This document shows, one piece after another, positions 1-12,258 of a DNA stretch of 64,000 bases. Source of the DNA: Trebouxia sp. TZW2008 (Eukaryota; Chlorophyta; Trebouxiophyceae; Trebouxiales; Trebouxiaceae); the NCBI GenBank assembly GCA_002118135.1, contig BDIU01000039.1, forward strand, positions 310,001-374,000. The letters run 5' to 3'. Numbering within the stretch: position 1 is the stretch's first letter; each line of letters opens with the position of its first letter. The position numbers and the translations under genes were made by a program. The notes under the pieces are model-generated. The model did no database searches. It was not told the DNA's origin and saw nothing but the letters and a program-made list of their open reading frames with translations.

Positions 1-59
1 ATTTGTTGGCAAACTCCCTGTGCCACGTCTGGTAGCAGGCAAATGCAACTTCAAAGCCA

Positions 60-1401
60 GTGCTGCACTCTGTATTTCAATCAATTGCTGCACTCTGTGA
101 TTCACTGCTGACTGTGCAACTAAGGACGCATGCATTGGGGATCTGCCAGACAAGCAGTTTTTGTCGTTCCCTCTTTTTTCTTTTGTTCCTGTCCTTTGAC
201 CTAGTGCACGCTGTGTTCAGGTTCAATTGCTGGTGCTTTGTACTTCACTGCTGACGGTGCAACTAATGATGATTCCATTGGAGACCTGCCAGACCTGCCC
301 ATCATCATCAGCTACCCACAGTACGGAGGCTTCTCCCTTCTTCCTCTTGAAGCCCCTGACTACACTGCAAGGGTAGGCCTTCATCCCAAGCTGGGGCACT
401 GCGCCTGCAAACATGTGATACCCTGCAACAGTCTGTTGTAGCTGTATGTCTTCACCGAAAGGGTGGGCTCCTAGGGTACTGCACCTGATACTGCAAACTG
501 TTACCAAAAATTCACTGCAACTAGTACCTATCAGCATCAGCTGCCCCCCCCGTAATTCTCCCTGCTTCCTCTTGCAGTCTCTGAGTACACTGCGTAGGCG
601 TTGATGCATCGCCACAGCACTGCACCAAGCATGACGCATCCCTTCAGCAGTCTGTTGTAGCTGCACATCTTCATCATGCCCCCATGTGAGAGATGCCGCA
701 CTGTGAGAGTGTCCAGCTAAGCTGCTGATCAAGAATAGCATCACCTGTCTGAGTGCAGGTCCTGTTTGCTGGAGGAGCAGGGGAGTACTGCTCCAACTCC
801 CAGACCAATGCCAGTCAGAGCTCCTACCTCATCAACGTCACTCCCGGCGCAAACCATAGCATCACTACAGAGACCCTGCACTTCCCAAGAGTGGTATGCA
901 CCCTTCCTCTTGCTTGTTGTTGTTGTCAAAAGTGCTGTTTCATTACAGCAGATGCTCTTGGCGCAAACCATAGCATCACCACAGAGACCCTGCACTTTCC
1001 TAGAGTGGCAAGCAATCTTCTTCTTGCTAACTGGTCATAACTACAGACACCGTGAACTTGCCCAGCGGTCAGCGATTTCCCTGTTGTACATTGTTCTTGC
1101 TGATGATGCTGTCACAGCACAACATGATTCTGCAGGAGCTACAAAGACTGCTTGTACTGTCTGCTGCCTTCCACAAAGACTGCTTGCTACACCATGACCT
1201 CTCCTCATTTTGGTTATTTTTTGCTGCAGTTGAGGGACACCGCCTTGCTTCCACCTGGCACTGCATTCCTCTGTTGTGAACTCTTCCTTTTTTGGTCTTG
1301 TGTTGGTCTTTATTTTCTCAATCTGCTTCTTCTGCTGCTACAGTCAAGGGACCTCACCTTGTTGCCGGATGGCACTGCATCTCTGACTAACAGTGTTAAA
1401 A
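60..1401 (+). repeat. Decayed exon copies in glyoxal oxidase-like gene introns
   Basis: Seen by eye: 85-127 resembles 227-266. 554-612 resembles the exon end near 329-390 (CTTCCTCTTG, TACACTGC). 961-1008 is nearly identical to exon 848-896 (GCGCAAACCATAGCATCAC). 1221-1280 and 1338-1401 are two copies of the exon start at 1461-1527, including the CTGCAG or CTACAG splice site and the GATGGCACTGC core. The copies carry frame changes, so they are read as non-coding remnants. Confidence 0.75.
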
Positions 1402-3652
1402 CATGACTTCTCTTCTGCTTCTTTCTTCCTCTTCTGATTTTCCATCTGCTGCTGCTGCTGCTGCAGTTGGGAGACCTCACTCTGCTTCCAGATGGCACCG
1501 CCTTCCTGACTAATGGCGCTCAAGTCGGTGAGGCCATGTGTTCTTGACCATTACACAATTGCCTGTCTACAGTACTGACATGTCTGCTTTGCCATACAGG
1601 TATGCATGCTTGCACATCTGTGTAGTGATACTATCCCATCATTTGAGCTGTGAACGTTTCTGTGTCTGAACACCACATATGCGTGCTTGCCTACCTGCAG
1701 TGGTGACATGTCTTCCTTGCTATATACACATGCATGATTGCCTGTCTGCGTTAGTGACATCAAACCGCTTGGAAGTGTTTGCCATATCAACAATCACGTC
1801 CCTACATCTCCAGCACACGATTCCAAAGTGAAAGCACCATTTGGATCCAAACCGGAGTGTGAACATTCTTGTGTCTGAGCATCAGTGTGTGCAAAGCACA
1901 GCTTCTTGCCACACGCTTGCTCTGATTGATCACATGCATGCTTTGCAAGCCATATCATAAGACACAGCTGTAGGGATTTGTAGGTCCCGGCTTGCATACC
2001 TTACTTGTCAACCAACAAAATGGTCTGTTGCAGGCATACACATTGCTGATGTTGATGACCTCTGTGCTGCATTACAAAGGAATTGTCTTGCACCCATTGC
2101 TGAGGCTCATGGCCTTTGTGATTCTTAGCTTACAAAGCTACTTGCCTTGCATGCGTTAGTAATGTTTGACCCCACTACAATGTCCGGGTCATACAGTTAT
2201 ATACCTTGGCAGGCATGTTGCTCATTACCTTGCTTACATGACAAAACGCAACTGCCTTGCAGGCATTGCTGCCGGTGCTGGGCCCGACCATTGATTGGCA
2301 GATAACGGCACTACCATCAGAAAGCTATACAATGTGTGCATGCCTGTACATGTAGGCTACAAAGGAATTTGCCTTGCATGATACTCATTACCTCTACAAT
2401 GCTTACAACATGATGCTCACTTGCCTTGCAGGTATTGCTGGTGGTGCTGGGCCTAACCACTCTCTGGCAGACAGCGGCACCACTGTTGGGGAGCTGTACA
2501 ATGTATCCAAGCCCGTAGGTCAGCGCTGGTCTACTGTTGCTGACAGCCAGATTGAGCGTCTTTACCACTCCACAGCATTCCTCACATCCAATGCTGAGGT
2601 GAGCACAAACTAATCTCTATATTTGGTTTTCAGCTATTGCATGTACCCATCTTGAGGTGTTTCTCTCTTGTGATGCTGATGTGCACTTCTCAATTGCAAT
2701 GCTGATATGGGCACAGGCTGCATCGTGTTGTGCTCTCAGCTGTTGCCTGTGCCACCCTGGGGCATTTTCAGATGCTTAAGTACACGCCAGTCATTCCGTG
2801 CTGACCTGTTTGCAGATGTTCATCATTTCTCATGGGTAGACTCTGTGAGTGCCTTTGTGCTCTGCGTTGCATTTGGCTTTGAAACCCATCAAGCAACTGC
2901 ATATCTGACATGTCATGCACACAAGTTGAAGTTGCATGTACATGTGAGTGTCAGCTTATGTTCATGAAGATGTTATTGTCTGCAATGTCACATGAAGCTG
3001 CCAAAAGTGTGGGCATCATAGATGTGAGTATGCGGCATATGGTCAGGTCAGGTTCATGCAATCACATCCTTGGTATGCCGTTGTCATGCACAGGTCTAAC
3101 ATATGCATACGTGCAACGCACGTTGCTCCTGTAGCGATTTCTGCGATTTATAAAGTAGGCAAAGTTTTTGCAATATGTCTGCAGCTGCAGTGGCCACTGC
3201 AACCCATCACAAAGATAGAGGAGGTATCATTCACATTGATGTTTCTGCAGGTTTTGGTGGCCGGCAGTGAGACAACTGGTGAGCACAGAGTTCAAATTTG
3301 GACCCCTGGCTATTTGCAGAACGGCCAGCCTCGCCCAGTCATCACAACAGCTCCAGACACCATCACATACGGCCAAAACATCACCATCGCATTCTCTGGC
3401 GTGCCTAACATTGACCGTGTCGTCCTGCAACGTGTTGTCGGCGCATCTGACAGCAACCACTTTGACCAGCGCCAGGTGGTGCTGACCGGCGGCACCTCGT
3501 CAGGCTCGACCGTGGTGAACACACCCCCAAACAGCAACATTGCCCCGCCTGGGCAATACTATCTGTTCATCCTGTCCAACGGGGTGCCCAGCAAAGCCAA
3601 ATATGTATCACTGCAGCTGTCACTGCCTTCATCAGGCCCAATCACAAGCTAA
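238..3652 (+). CDS. Glyoxal/galactose oxidase-like copper radical oxidase, 3' part
   Basis: Seen: coding blocks ending at 372 (start unclear), then 759-893, 1467-1527, 2432-2598 and 3251-3652 (TAA). They join in frame with GT-AG borders. Read in order they give YPQYGGFSLLPLE, VLFAGGAGEYC, GDLTLLPDGTAFLTNGAQVG, a GAGP block, RLYHSTAFL, VLVAGSETTGEHRV and a C-terminal domain with TYGQNITI, NHFDQR and APPGQYYLF. Family knowledge: this is the kelch propeller followed by the DUF1929 immunoglobulin-like domain of glyoxal and galactose oxidases, usually secreted enzymes that oxidise aldehydes or alcohols and release H2O2. The Tyr-His of LYHS and the His of NHFDQR match copper ligands of galactose oxidase. 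The N-terminus and the Cys of the Tyr-Cys cofactor are outside the window or unrecognised. Introns hold decayed copies of the exons. Substrate cannot be told. Confidence 0.8.
2252..2345 (+). repeat. Decayed copy of the 2432-2598 exon start
   Basis: This stretch aligns with about 2424-2519: CCTTGCAGG, ATTGCTG, GGTGCTGGGCC, GGCAGA, then TACAATGT. It keeps the TGCAG splice site but has an early TGA (CCATTGATTGG) where the exon codes onward. A fainter, older copy may lie near 2085-2160. Confidence 0.8.
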
Positions 3653-6600
3653 GCGTGTGTTGCTGTAGCAAGCAGGTCTATCAAGGCGTGCTTCTCATGG
3701 CCGGAACGTTGCTTTGTAAAGCAGAGTCGCAATTTGCTATCCTGATTGTTTCATCATGAGATTGCAAGTTTGAATGCAATAATTTGCTGGCCTGTGCGGC
3801 TGTTGAGAGTGTATATGTACAGAAAGGTCAGCAGCTGTCACAGACTATCAGGTCAAGTTGTATATAAAGGCAAGACCTTGTTCACACAAAACGCCGCAGC
3901 GTGCTGAGTAGAGTGTGAAAATGAGTGTCAGCTTGTCGATTGACTAGCACGGCTGGTGAGCAAGCGTATACTAGTTTGGGACAGAAAGTTGACATTTCTT
4001 TCCTCTGTAACATGAGATGTTGCAGACTGACTCTGTGGTGCACTTGCACAGCTTTGGCAATCAGTGCAAGTAAGTCCATTTGCTCAACATAAGCGCGCAC
4101 AATGAAGGCGAGCGCAGTGCTGGTGAGAATCACAGAATGAATCTTGACAACTGTTGCGACAATGCTGCCCAATCAACTTCAGCTTCGCTTGCAGTTGAGA
4201 ATCTGTCAATCACTTAAAACAGCAGGCCAAAGTGTGCATTCAAGCTGTTGTTGCATGGTGGTTGATGCCTGTAAGTTGGCAGGATTGTGTCAGAACTTGT
4301 GTAAGCAACGCTAAGCCTAAAGAAAACAACGATAAACAATCCAAGAGGTGTTGCAAATGAGGTAAAAAGCTGTTTTGATGCTACCTACAAGTGCTTTGCA
4401 CAAGCTTTTCACTTTCAAGATTGAACGCAAGGAAGCCTTGGTCTACATGCATGATATTCCAAACTTCCAACTGATTGATGTGCACCATGTTGCTACGGTC
4501 CCAATGCAAGTGTAACTGCTTGACAGCTTTAGAAGACAGCTGCACTACAGTGCTATCACGCTGTTGGGTAATCCCGTTTGAGAGCATAGAGCGCTTGTCA
4601 GCGCATCTTCAGTGTTTTGTGTGCCATTGATTCCAACACCACACAACACCCACGTGGGCTTCATGATGCTCAAGCTTGTCGTCCGAGGAGTATTCTACTC
4701 ATCCTGCACATCATGCAAATGTGTAACCATAGACCCAAGGACACAATTGCCTATTCCAGAGTGGTAGTTGAGCAAGAATCTTAGCAATTTCTGGAAGCAT
4801 TCTTGGTAGTGATAGCATACTCTGGTACCATGAAACGCATCTTTGGTTTCAGAGCTTAAGATTGCAGGACTGCATTTTAGTTGCACTTGTTGCCTGGCCA
4901 AAGCCTCCAATGCTCTCTCTCTGACAACAGCAATCAAGCAGCCTCTGTGAGACCTCCAGGATAGCTCTCTTTCTCTCAGAGCCTCTCCCAGGCATGCCTC
5001 ACAGAGCAGGTCACCGTCTATAGACCGTCTATGCTAGCCAGTCAGGTAGCTCAGTTCAGCAGTTACAAAAACAATAGAAACGTCTACGCTGTTAGGCATC
5101 ATGCTGGCGTACAACATCGATTACGTCCTGGCTATACCCTGTTTCACACATTATCGCGCTCTTTCGCTCAGCAAGCTGTACCATAATGATTGTCGGCCAT
5201 CACAGGGCTACCATTTGTGCCTGCCGTCATGATCAACATGCACTCTGACAGTATGATGATGTATCACTTTTGTACAAAGGAGCTGTGCGCTACGTTCAAT
5301 TTAGACACATCTAGCAGACTTCTGTTTGCAACATTGCGTTGCGACCCACTCAGCGCAGCTGCTGCACTGAAGGCATTTAACCTACAGTCTCGAATGACAA
5401 TAATAACATATCGAGGGCTTCAGCAGTTGCAAGGCTCCAGAGTGCCTTGAGCAACTACTTTGACGCAGCTGTAGCGGCAGACATGATTCTTGCAAGCCTG
5501 TTTGACGTCATATGATTTGACCAGTCCGATTAACAAGTTCATGCTTTTGTCATCACTGCCTGAACAGGCACTGGCCTTGCATTTACACCTCACCCTGCTT
5601 GAATCATAACTGCAGAGCGCAACACTCAACCCATCACCATGACCAACAAGTAGCTAAGCAGAGTGACTGCAGTATATCAGCCTTACGCCAGCGCTGACTT
5701 TCTTGTGGTGCTTATGCAGCAGTTTCATGCCTAATCATGCCAGCACCGCAAAGATTATGGCAGCACTTGTCAGCATTGCCCTTGGTGTCCAGCTACAAGC
5801 GTGTCAACAAAACTGCTGTGAGCTGTACAACATGCGCCCTTAAGTCCTGCAAAAATGCTCTCACAAGCACTTGATCTGTACTGCTTCGCAAGCATCAAGC
5901 ATATGGACTACGGAGATCTCTGCACTGACAATTGCATCATCATTTGTCCAAAATGACTGCATCCAATATGAGGCTCAAAGCTGCAAAAGATTGTGACGCT
6001 CACTCTCAGGCTGTCAATGTCTGATGAAAAGGCCTCTGCAATAGCTCAATGTGTCACCTCATTGGCCCTGCCATGCAAAGGAGCCAAAGCTGAGTTGCTT
6101 GCATGTGGCCAGCCTGTGCAACAGCAAAACACTTGTCAGCTAGCAGTACTGTTCTCTTGCAATAGACGTGACTTTGATCATCATGACCAGATCAAAGCGT
6201 GCATGCTGCATGATGCAAGCTTGTATATAACGCATGGTCATGTTAGCCATGCAGCTGAGGATTTGCCAGTTGTAGATCACAGTTTGCCTTTTGCAGCTTT
6301 GCCATGTTGATGCATGAAGCATCATGTCACAATCATCAGTTGTGACCTGGCGCTTCATGCATGGATAACGCCAGCTGTGCAGTCATCCAAATGAAGCTTG
6401 CACTCCATGTGGCCTGCTTCAATGTCACTCTTTGATGTGGCGAACAAGCTATACAAACTTTGTGACCCCTGTGCTGGATCTGCAACGTAGGAAGGAGTAC
6501 CTTGCTTTTGATTTGTACAGCACGGACTGCAACGGCTTGCGACAAACTGCCAAACTTGATATTCGTCACGATAACAGTCATAATATTGAATGTTACACTT

Positions 6601-8383
6601 TCATACACATGCCAAGCTTACAATTGTCATGATGAATCCTTTGTATGGCAAGCAGCCTCAAGTGTACCTTCTTTGACATGCCAAACACCGTAACTCAGCT
6701 GCACCCTTTGCAACCATTTGCAACATTGCAGATGGATGCCCAGCGAATGAGCTTGTTTAACGGACAACTTTGCTGCCAAACAGACACTTGGCCATCTTTT
6801 GCACGAACATGATTTGGCAGCATGACTGGGGCTTGAAAGGGGTGCTCAAAGTCGCAAAAACTTTTCAGCCATGACTTGACAGATCATCGCCTTTGCCACG
6901 GCAGGCAGGGTATGACACGCACTAGCAGCATGCATGTGTCACTGCACAGTTTGAAATGAAGTGCATGCAGCTACAGCACCAAGCTGCTGACCGTCAACAA
7001 TGTAAGCTACAGTACTTTCTCTTGGCAATGACTGTGTCTGGTAACAATACATTTGTTTGTATAATGAGTTGTCCTTGCTTGAAGATACTGTGCAGTCAAA
7101 TTGCAGTGATTGGTGCTCAGTTGCCTTGTCCTTACATGAAGAATGTCTTCAAATTGAGTGTCCTTAACAAGAGAAGATACTATACCTGCATGAGCGTCAA
7201 GACAGCCCATCATGACCCGTGCTTCGCAAGTCAAGGGTGCATGTGTGGGTCCTGTAATGTCAACTGCACCCCTCAGCTGGTGATTGGAGCCAGCAAGGGT
7301 GCAGCGACGCCATAACAAGCCTGCTCTCAAATTTCAGGCCTGCAGAGACGCCAAGCGTCTTGTCAACTGACATCACATTTTTGTGGACAGCGTGCTAGAT
7401 GAGATAGGCATGAGCAAAAGCAAGTCCAGCATGCTGTCTACATGTAGGGTTGCAGCGTGAGCAGGGTTGCTGGTACTGAAGCCATGTATGCACAGCAGGA
7501 GCGTGTCCATCAAGAGTGTAATTTTCAACGGTATGAGTGACAAGCATTGCCATGGCCGAACTGCGTAATTGTGCTCATCTGCAAGATGCGGCTACGGACT
7601 TTGCACAGAACAGGAGGGAGACAGACACAGCAATGGATCCAAGCAAGGGCTGTTCTGACATGAGAAACAATGTCGTAAAATGAAGCAAAAGATCATTTTG
7701 CTGAGAGCTGCAGGTTCTACGAACATTTGCAAAGCAGCAAATTCTGACCTGGAGCAACACCACAAATCCTTGACACTTCAAGTCATATTCCAACACACCC
7801 AGCATCAAAGTGCCTGCTCACGCCTGCTCACATCTGCACCCTGCAAAAGGAACAATACACCTGCGATCAGCCTGCCACCTTGGCAAATGTCAGGTCAGGT
7901 ACTTGATCGAAAGTTGTCTCAATTTGCATGTAGCTTGAGTTGATGAATGCGATAGCAATGCTTAGAGTAAGCAAGACACTGGAATGCACTGAGGAGACCA
8001 CCTGTGCTTCATGTTGCGCAATGAGGCGTGATGGCATCTTGCTGTGGCTTTGAATCTTGTGCGCACGACAGGTTTGAGTACCAAAGCTGACCACCGTGCT
8101 GCTAAGCTAAGCAAGACAGTTATATCCCAGCAATGGGCAAAACTTTGCTCAAATCACACCTGATATTGAGGAGTGAAGGACAGATGCACACCTGTTGCAT
8201 TGTGTCACATGCGCCACCCAGCCTATTCGTTGGCTAGAGCAGCAATCTTTGGCCGCCTCTACTCACAAAAGCTCCCGATGTGACTCCTGACGGCGCAAAC
8301 TGATTGTTTCCTCTGTCTTGGCTACTTGGTGTATGCCTTCAAACTGCCTGACGGCGCAGACCTTTCAGTTGCTTTGCTGTTGA
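3653..8383. other. 4.7 kb stretch with no gene recognised
   Basis: This lies between the oxidase stop codon and the end of the RAP-domain gene. Open frames are all short (under 120 codons), on both strands, and match no family I know. No tRNA, rRNA or clear transposon ends were seen. The first few hundred bases are probably 3' UTR. Around 4946-5002 there is a short inverted pair (CTCTGTGAG and CTCACAGAG). A lineage-specific gene with small exons cannot be excluded. Confidence 0.5.
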
Positions 8384-8860
8384 CTAAGTGGTGTATGCCT
8401 CCAAACTGCCTCCTGCAGCAGCCTCTAGCCTTGGCTTCAGATACTCTGCCACTGATTCTACCCCTTCAGTGAAAATATGAGGAGGGACTTCGACCAGACT
8501 GCCTTCCTTGGACATGAGATGGCGGAAGAACAAAGCACGCCCTGTTAATCTGCATCAAAAGCAGGTCATAAGCCATGACATGACAGAAAATGAATGCATG
8601 TCCTGTCAATCTGCACTCAGAGCAGGATACATGCCAATGAACACAGATTTTTCTGCTGTGGGTTTGACATTGGCATGCAGCACAATTGCACATGACATGG
8701 CAGAATGGTAATGCATGCCCTGTTGACCTGCATAGCAAAGCAAAAGGTAGGGCCATGAACACAGCTGCCTCCACTGCGCTTCATTGTTGTTGACAGTGGC
8801 TTCGGCCTGCAGACTGATTGGGCATAACATGGCAGAAAAAACAATGCACGCCCTGTTGAT
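8310..8860 (-). repeat. Decayed copies of the RAP-gene last exon
   Basis: The last exon starts TGCAG/ATTAACAGGGCGTGC (8549 downward). Three degraded copies lie upstream in the same intron, near 8566-8620, 8690-8740 and 8823-8860. Each has an A-CAGGGC(A/G)TGC core followed by a CTGCCATGT-like run, and two keep TGCAG. Beyond the stop, 8321-8347 repeats the end of the reading frame (GGCAGTTTGAAGGCATACACC with a changed end). None continues into a usable reading frame. Confidence 0.75.
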
Positions 8861-10503
8861 GTACATCCAAAGCAACATCTAGGGCAATGAACATAGCTCT
8901 CTCTGTTGCTTTGGCTTGTTGCTGGCAATGGCTTTGTTATCAGCGTGCAGACTGGTGTCCAGAACTGATTGTAGGTGCATGAGTGAGTGCATTAAACATC
9001 AATACTGCGGCTTGTTGACTTGTGTGTTGCTGACACATGCAAGCCACACCTCAAGGAGCCAGACACTGCAGCAAATGCAAGGCTTGGATCTTACCTGAAG
9101 GGCGCATTGAGGAAGTAGTAATGAGCTCGCTCAACACTGATGAGAATCTGGCTAGCTGAGTCACATTGTGATTGCACAACAGCGTGCAAAAAGCAGCCTT
9201 TGATGACCACTCGTAAGCTGTACTGCACCCCAAGCACTGTCAGCGCTGCAGATAGCTCCTTAGTGAGTTGAGTTGGAGGCTCGTCAGGAAATGGCCTTGA
9301 CCCAAATTGTGCTAACTGTGCTTCTACCGCTGACAAGTCCTCTTCATGTGCATGGTCTGAGTCACTCAAGCAGTCAAAGGCTTGATACATCTGTCTCAGA
9401 TTAGCTGCATTGGGAATGTCAAAGCTTGCAGAAGCATCATGCAAGCTCTGCAAGACAAGACTGAAGTCGCCAACTTGCAGCAACCCCAAAACAGCCAATG
9501 CCCACGCTGTGTTTCCCAAATCCTGTGCATTTGGTGGTCTGCCGCTTTCCAAAAGATGTGTCACTAAGATGTCGGCTTGATGTTGTGAGACTGCAACCCT
9601 CAGGTCAGCGCAAGCAAGCAGGAAGCTGCTAACATGATGTGGCAAGGGCCATTGTCCATATAAATTGCAAAGTGTTTGCATTCTCTGCAGCAATGCTGCT
9701 GCCAGTGTAGGCGACGGCTCATGCCTGAGCTTGTGCAGAGCCCATGCAAAGTTTGCAACATCCTGAGAGTTTGGCTGCTGCCGCGGAACATCAGTTTGCA
9801 GCTTGTGCAAAAAGCACGCACAAAGCTTGTCAAGCAGCTGGATAGTTCCTGTGACTGCTGGCAGTCTTGCAAGGGCATATGTGACGTTGGATATGGCTTG
9901 AGGTGTAAAGGTAGACATGTTCTTGTGGCTGAGACCTTGCACCATAACCTGAAGCATGTGTCCTTTGCAAGGATTCAACTGTAGCTCTGATGTTGCCAGC
10001 ATCAAGTTGGCATAGCACTGATCAGTAGCATGTGCTTGCTTCTGGATGAACTGCTGAGCCAAGCTGTCAACCATGCCTGGCAGCAGAGCATCAGGATTGA
10101 TCTTGAGCCTGGCGAAGGACCAAAGTATGCTGCCGGCATTTCTGGATGTGACAGATGGAATCACGTTTTGCAGCTGTTGGAGCACCCTGAAAAGGAATGG
10201 CTCTAAGTCCAGATCAGCAGCTTGCAGGCGCTGCCAGTTGCCAAAGACTCGCTCAGCTGACACGTAGATCTGAACCAAGCCATGAAGGATGGCGCTCAAG
10301 TGGCGGTGACTGAGATGCGTTTGAGATGTCAAACACAGCTGATCCATACGAGCGATGTACAAGGCGACGATTTCAGCAGATCCTGCTGCTGTCATGCTGT
10401 CAGCTGCTGCTTGCCATTGACCTGTGATGTATGACATCATTTGAATTGCCTGTGATGGATAAGGTTTTGCTCTACTGCCCTGCACGCACAATGCTGCAAT
10501 CAA
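8384..10503 (-). CDS. RAP-domain / octotricopeptide-like organellar RNA-binding protein
   Basis: Seen: a long exon from 10503 down to 9095 ends with CAG/GTAAGA. A final exon 8549-8384 opens after TGCAG and closes with TAG. Together they give 524 codons in frame from this ATG. The protein has repeated helical units such as NAGSILWSFARLKINP, QAISNVTYALARLP, DVANFAWALHKLRHEP and DLGNTAWALAVLG. It ends with a RAP-type tail: VERAHYYFLNAPF joined to LTGRALFFRHLMSKEG. Family knowledge: such repeats plus RAP occur in FASTK-like and octotricopeptide proteins that process, stabilise or translate specific chloroplast or mitochondrial mRNAs. The target is unknown. The start is uncertain: a TTGCAG splice site overlaps the chosen ATG, so earlier exons carrying the targeting leader probably exist. 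Confidence 0.75.
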
Positions 10504-11146
10504 AAGGCGAGGTTGCTTTGCTAGTCACCGAACCTGCATGATTAGCGGGATCACTGACCTTCGGACCGTGTTTGCTGCTGGCGTCCCCTAAAGTTTGGTG
10601 CTGCTTATGCTGCGTGCCTTGATATGATGACTCCGTTCTTTGCCATTTCTGCAGGTAAGGACGGCAGCGTGACATGTACTGATCATAAGCTGAGTACACA
10701 CTGCACAAGGGGAAAGAGGACTTGCCTTGGCAGCTTCTCGCCAACTTGCCTCAATCGTACCGTCCTCAGATTGCTTGCCAACATCAACAGGACCTGAAGG
10801 TGTCTGTGTGGCACTGCTGGCTTCAAGCTTACCAACACGCCTGCAGCGGTCGAGTCACTGTGAGAAGTTGCCGTGTCACGGGCAACTGTCGCAAGTTTAA
10901 CACATACTTTGACGAAGGTGAACAGCGCCAGCTGAAGCGCCTGCGGTTGGCGAAGAGCTGCAAATGGGCTGCGCGTCCACCTGTAAGCTGACCGCCTGTC
11001 AGTTTGCCAAGACATGTTGAGAGAGGTGCAAAGGGCTGTGCGCGAGTGACGCTGCTCAATTGTGTAGCATGAGGCATCGTTCTCGAGCACTCACTGGTGA
11101 CAGAAAGGGAACTGTCACAGGCTGCAAGCAGCAACAAAGACCTCAA
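10504..11146 (-). other. Probable 5' exons and leader of the RAP-domain gene
   Basis: On the minus strand an ATG at 11146 opens a frame beginning MRSLLLLAACDSSLSV, with many Arg, Ser and Leu and few acidic residues. This is like an organelle-targeting leader. Candidate donors follow near 10830 (GGTAAGCTTG), 10547 (AAGGTCAGTG) and 10523 (CAGGTTCGG). I could not settle which exons join the 10503 reading frame, so the leader assignment is inference. Confidence 0.4.
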
Positions 11147-12258
11147 GAGAACAAGGACTTGCCGATAGAACTTCTACGTGGCTTTGAATGTATGGTTTCA
11201 GAGCGAGCTGCACAGTTACTGTAACTGAGTAAAGTTAACCTGAACTGGCTCTGGATGTTGTTTTCAACCTCAACGGCTGGTCCTGTTGAGCAGCTGCTTG
11301 ATCACAAGTGAAATCAGCATGAGGGTCCACGTGTTCCATGCTCCTGATATAAAGCTGTTTATTATTTGCTACCAGCTTTGCGTGACTAATGAAACAAAGT
11401 TTGACCGTTTGCAGAACCTCATGCACCTACTTTCACTTTCACAATGACGAGCTGTCATGCCTCTGGGGTTGCACGGTCCCAGAGATTACCTCGACCAGCT
11501 TACAGGTCAGCCTTGAAGCAGGCGCCGTGAAAATAATGACTGATTACATGCTCACACTGCCTGCCAATAGGGATGTGGCAATGTACACAAGCTGCCCAGC
11601 AACAGACCGTCAGCAACATTGCTCATCTGTAACAGTCGATTTGGAAAGCGAGCGAATTTCAGCAAGCACTACATGATGACTACCTCTGCATGTCCAATTA
11701 ATTTAGCTGATGTCTATACTACATGGTACAAATTCGGGTTTCCTGCCCTGCAGGCGAGCTGCTATATCACTCACAACACTTGCTCTCATCTCTCACTGCT
11801 CAACGTGTGTTTGTTTGTGTCCTACAATGTAGATCGCAAGCAAGTATACGCCGTAGCTGGTGATCGGATCTCAATCTGTGCGTCACTCTTCATCTGTGGA
11901 GCTCATGCTTGGATCTTTAGCAACCTGACGCACCTGCATGCCAAGCCAAAAGGGTTATGACGTCCTATCATCAAGGGCTGAAGGCGGCCCTTGGCGATCA
12001 GAGTTGCTGTATACTGCTAAGCCTGGCTGAATTCAGCCAAGCTAAAACAAGCCCAGCTGAGCCAAGCTAATGACTACTGCAATTACACAAGCATGACATC
12101 ACAAGTCTGCCTCTGCTTCTTGTGAGTACACCTTGCACCAAGGTCATGGGCACAGTCATGGGCGTGCACTGCAATGTGACAAACTGCAGCTGTTGGCAAA
12201 CCAATGTGCATTCTTTGAATAGATGCTGATGGTTGGAAGAATAAAGGGGATGACTGAC
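11147..12258. other. Intergenic, RAP gene 5' side and pyruvate kinase 3' side
   Basis: No protein is recognised. It should contain the promoter of the RAP-domain gene and the 3' UTR of pyruvate kinase. It may also hold a very short last coding exon for pyruvate kinase, because the reading stops at THAIQ just before a GTCAGT donor at 12258. Near 12016-12070 there is a small run of AGC(C/T)AAGCTAA-like repeats. Confidence 0.5.

Noticed and set aside
4946..5002. Short inverted repeat CTCTGTGAG / CTCACAGAG as a possible element end
   Set aside because: Nine bases over this distance are expected by chance in a window of this size; no target duplication was found.
10829..11146. Separate small gene MRSLLLLAACDSSL
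   Set aside because: It is more likely the targeting leader of the RAP-domain gene on the same strand; kept as a tentative 5' region rather than a gene.
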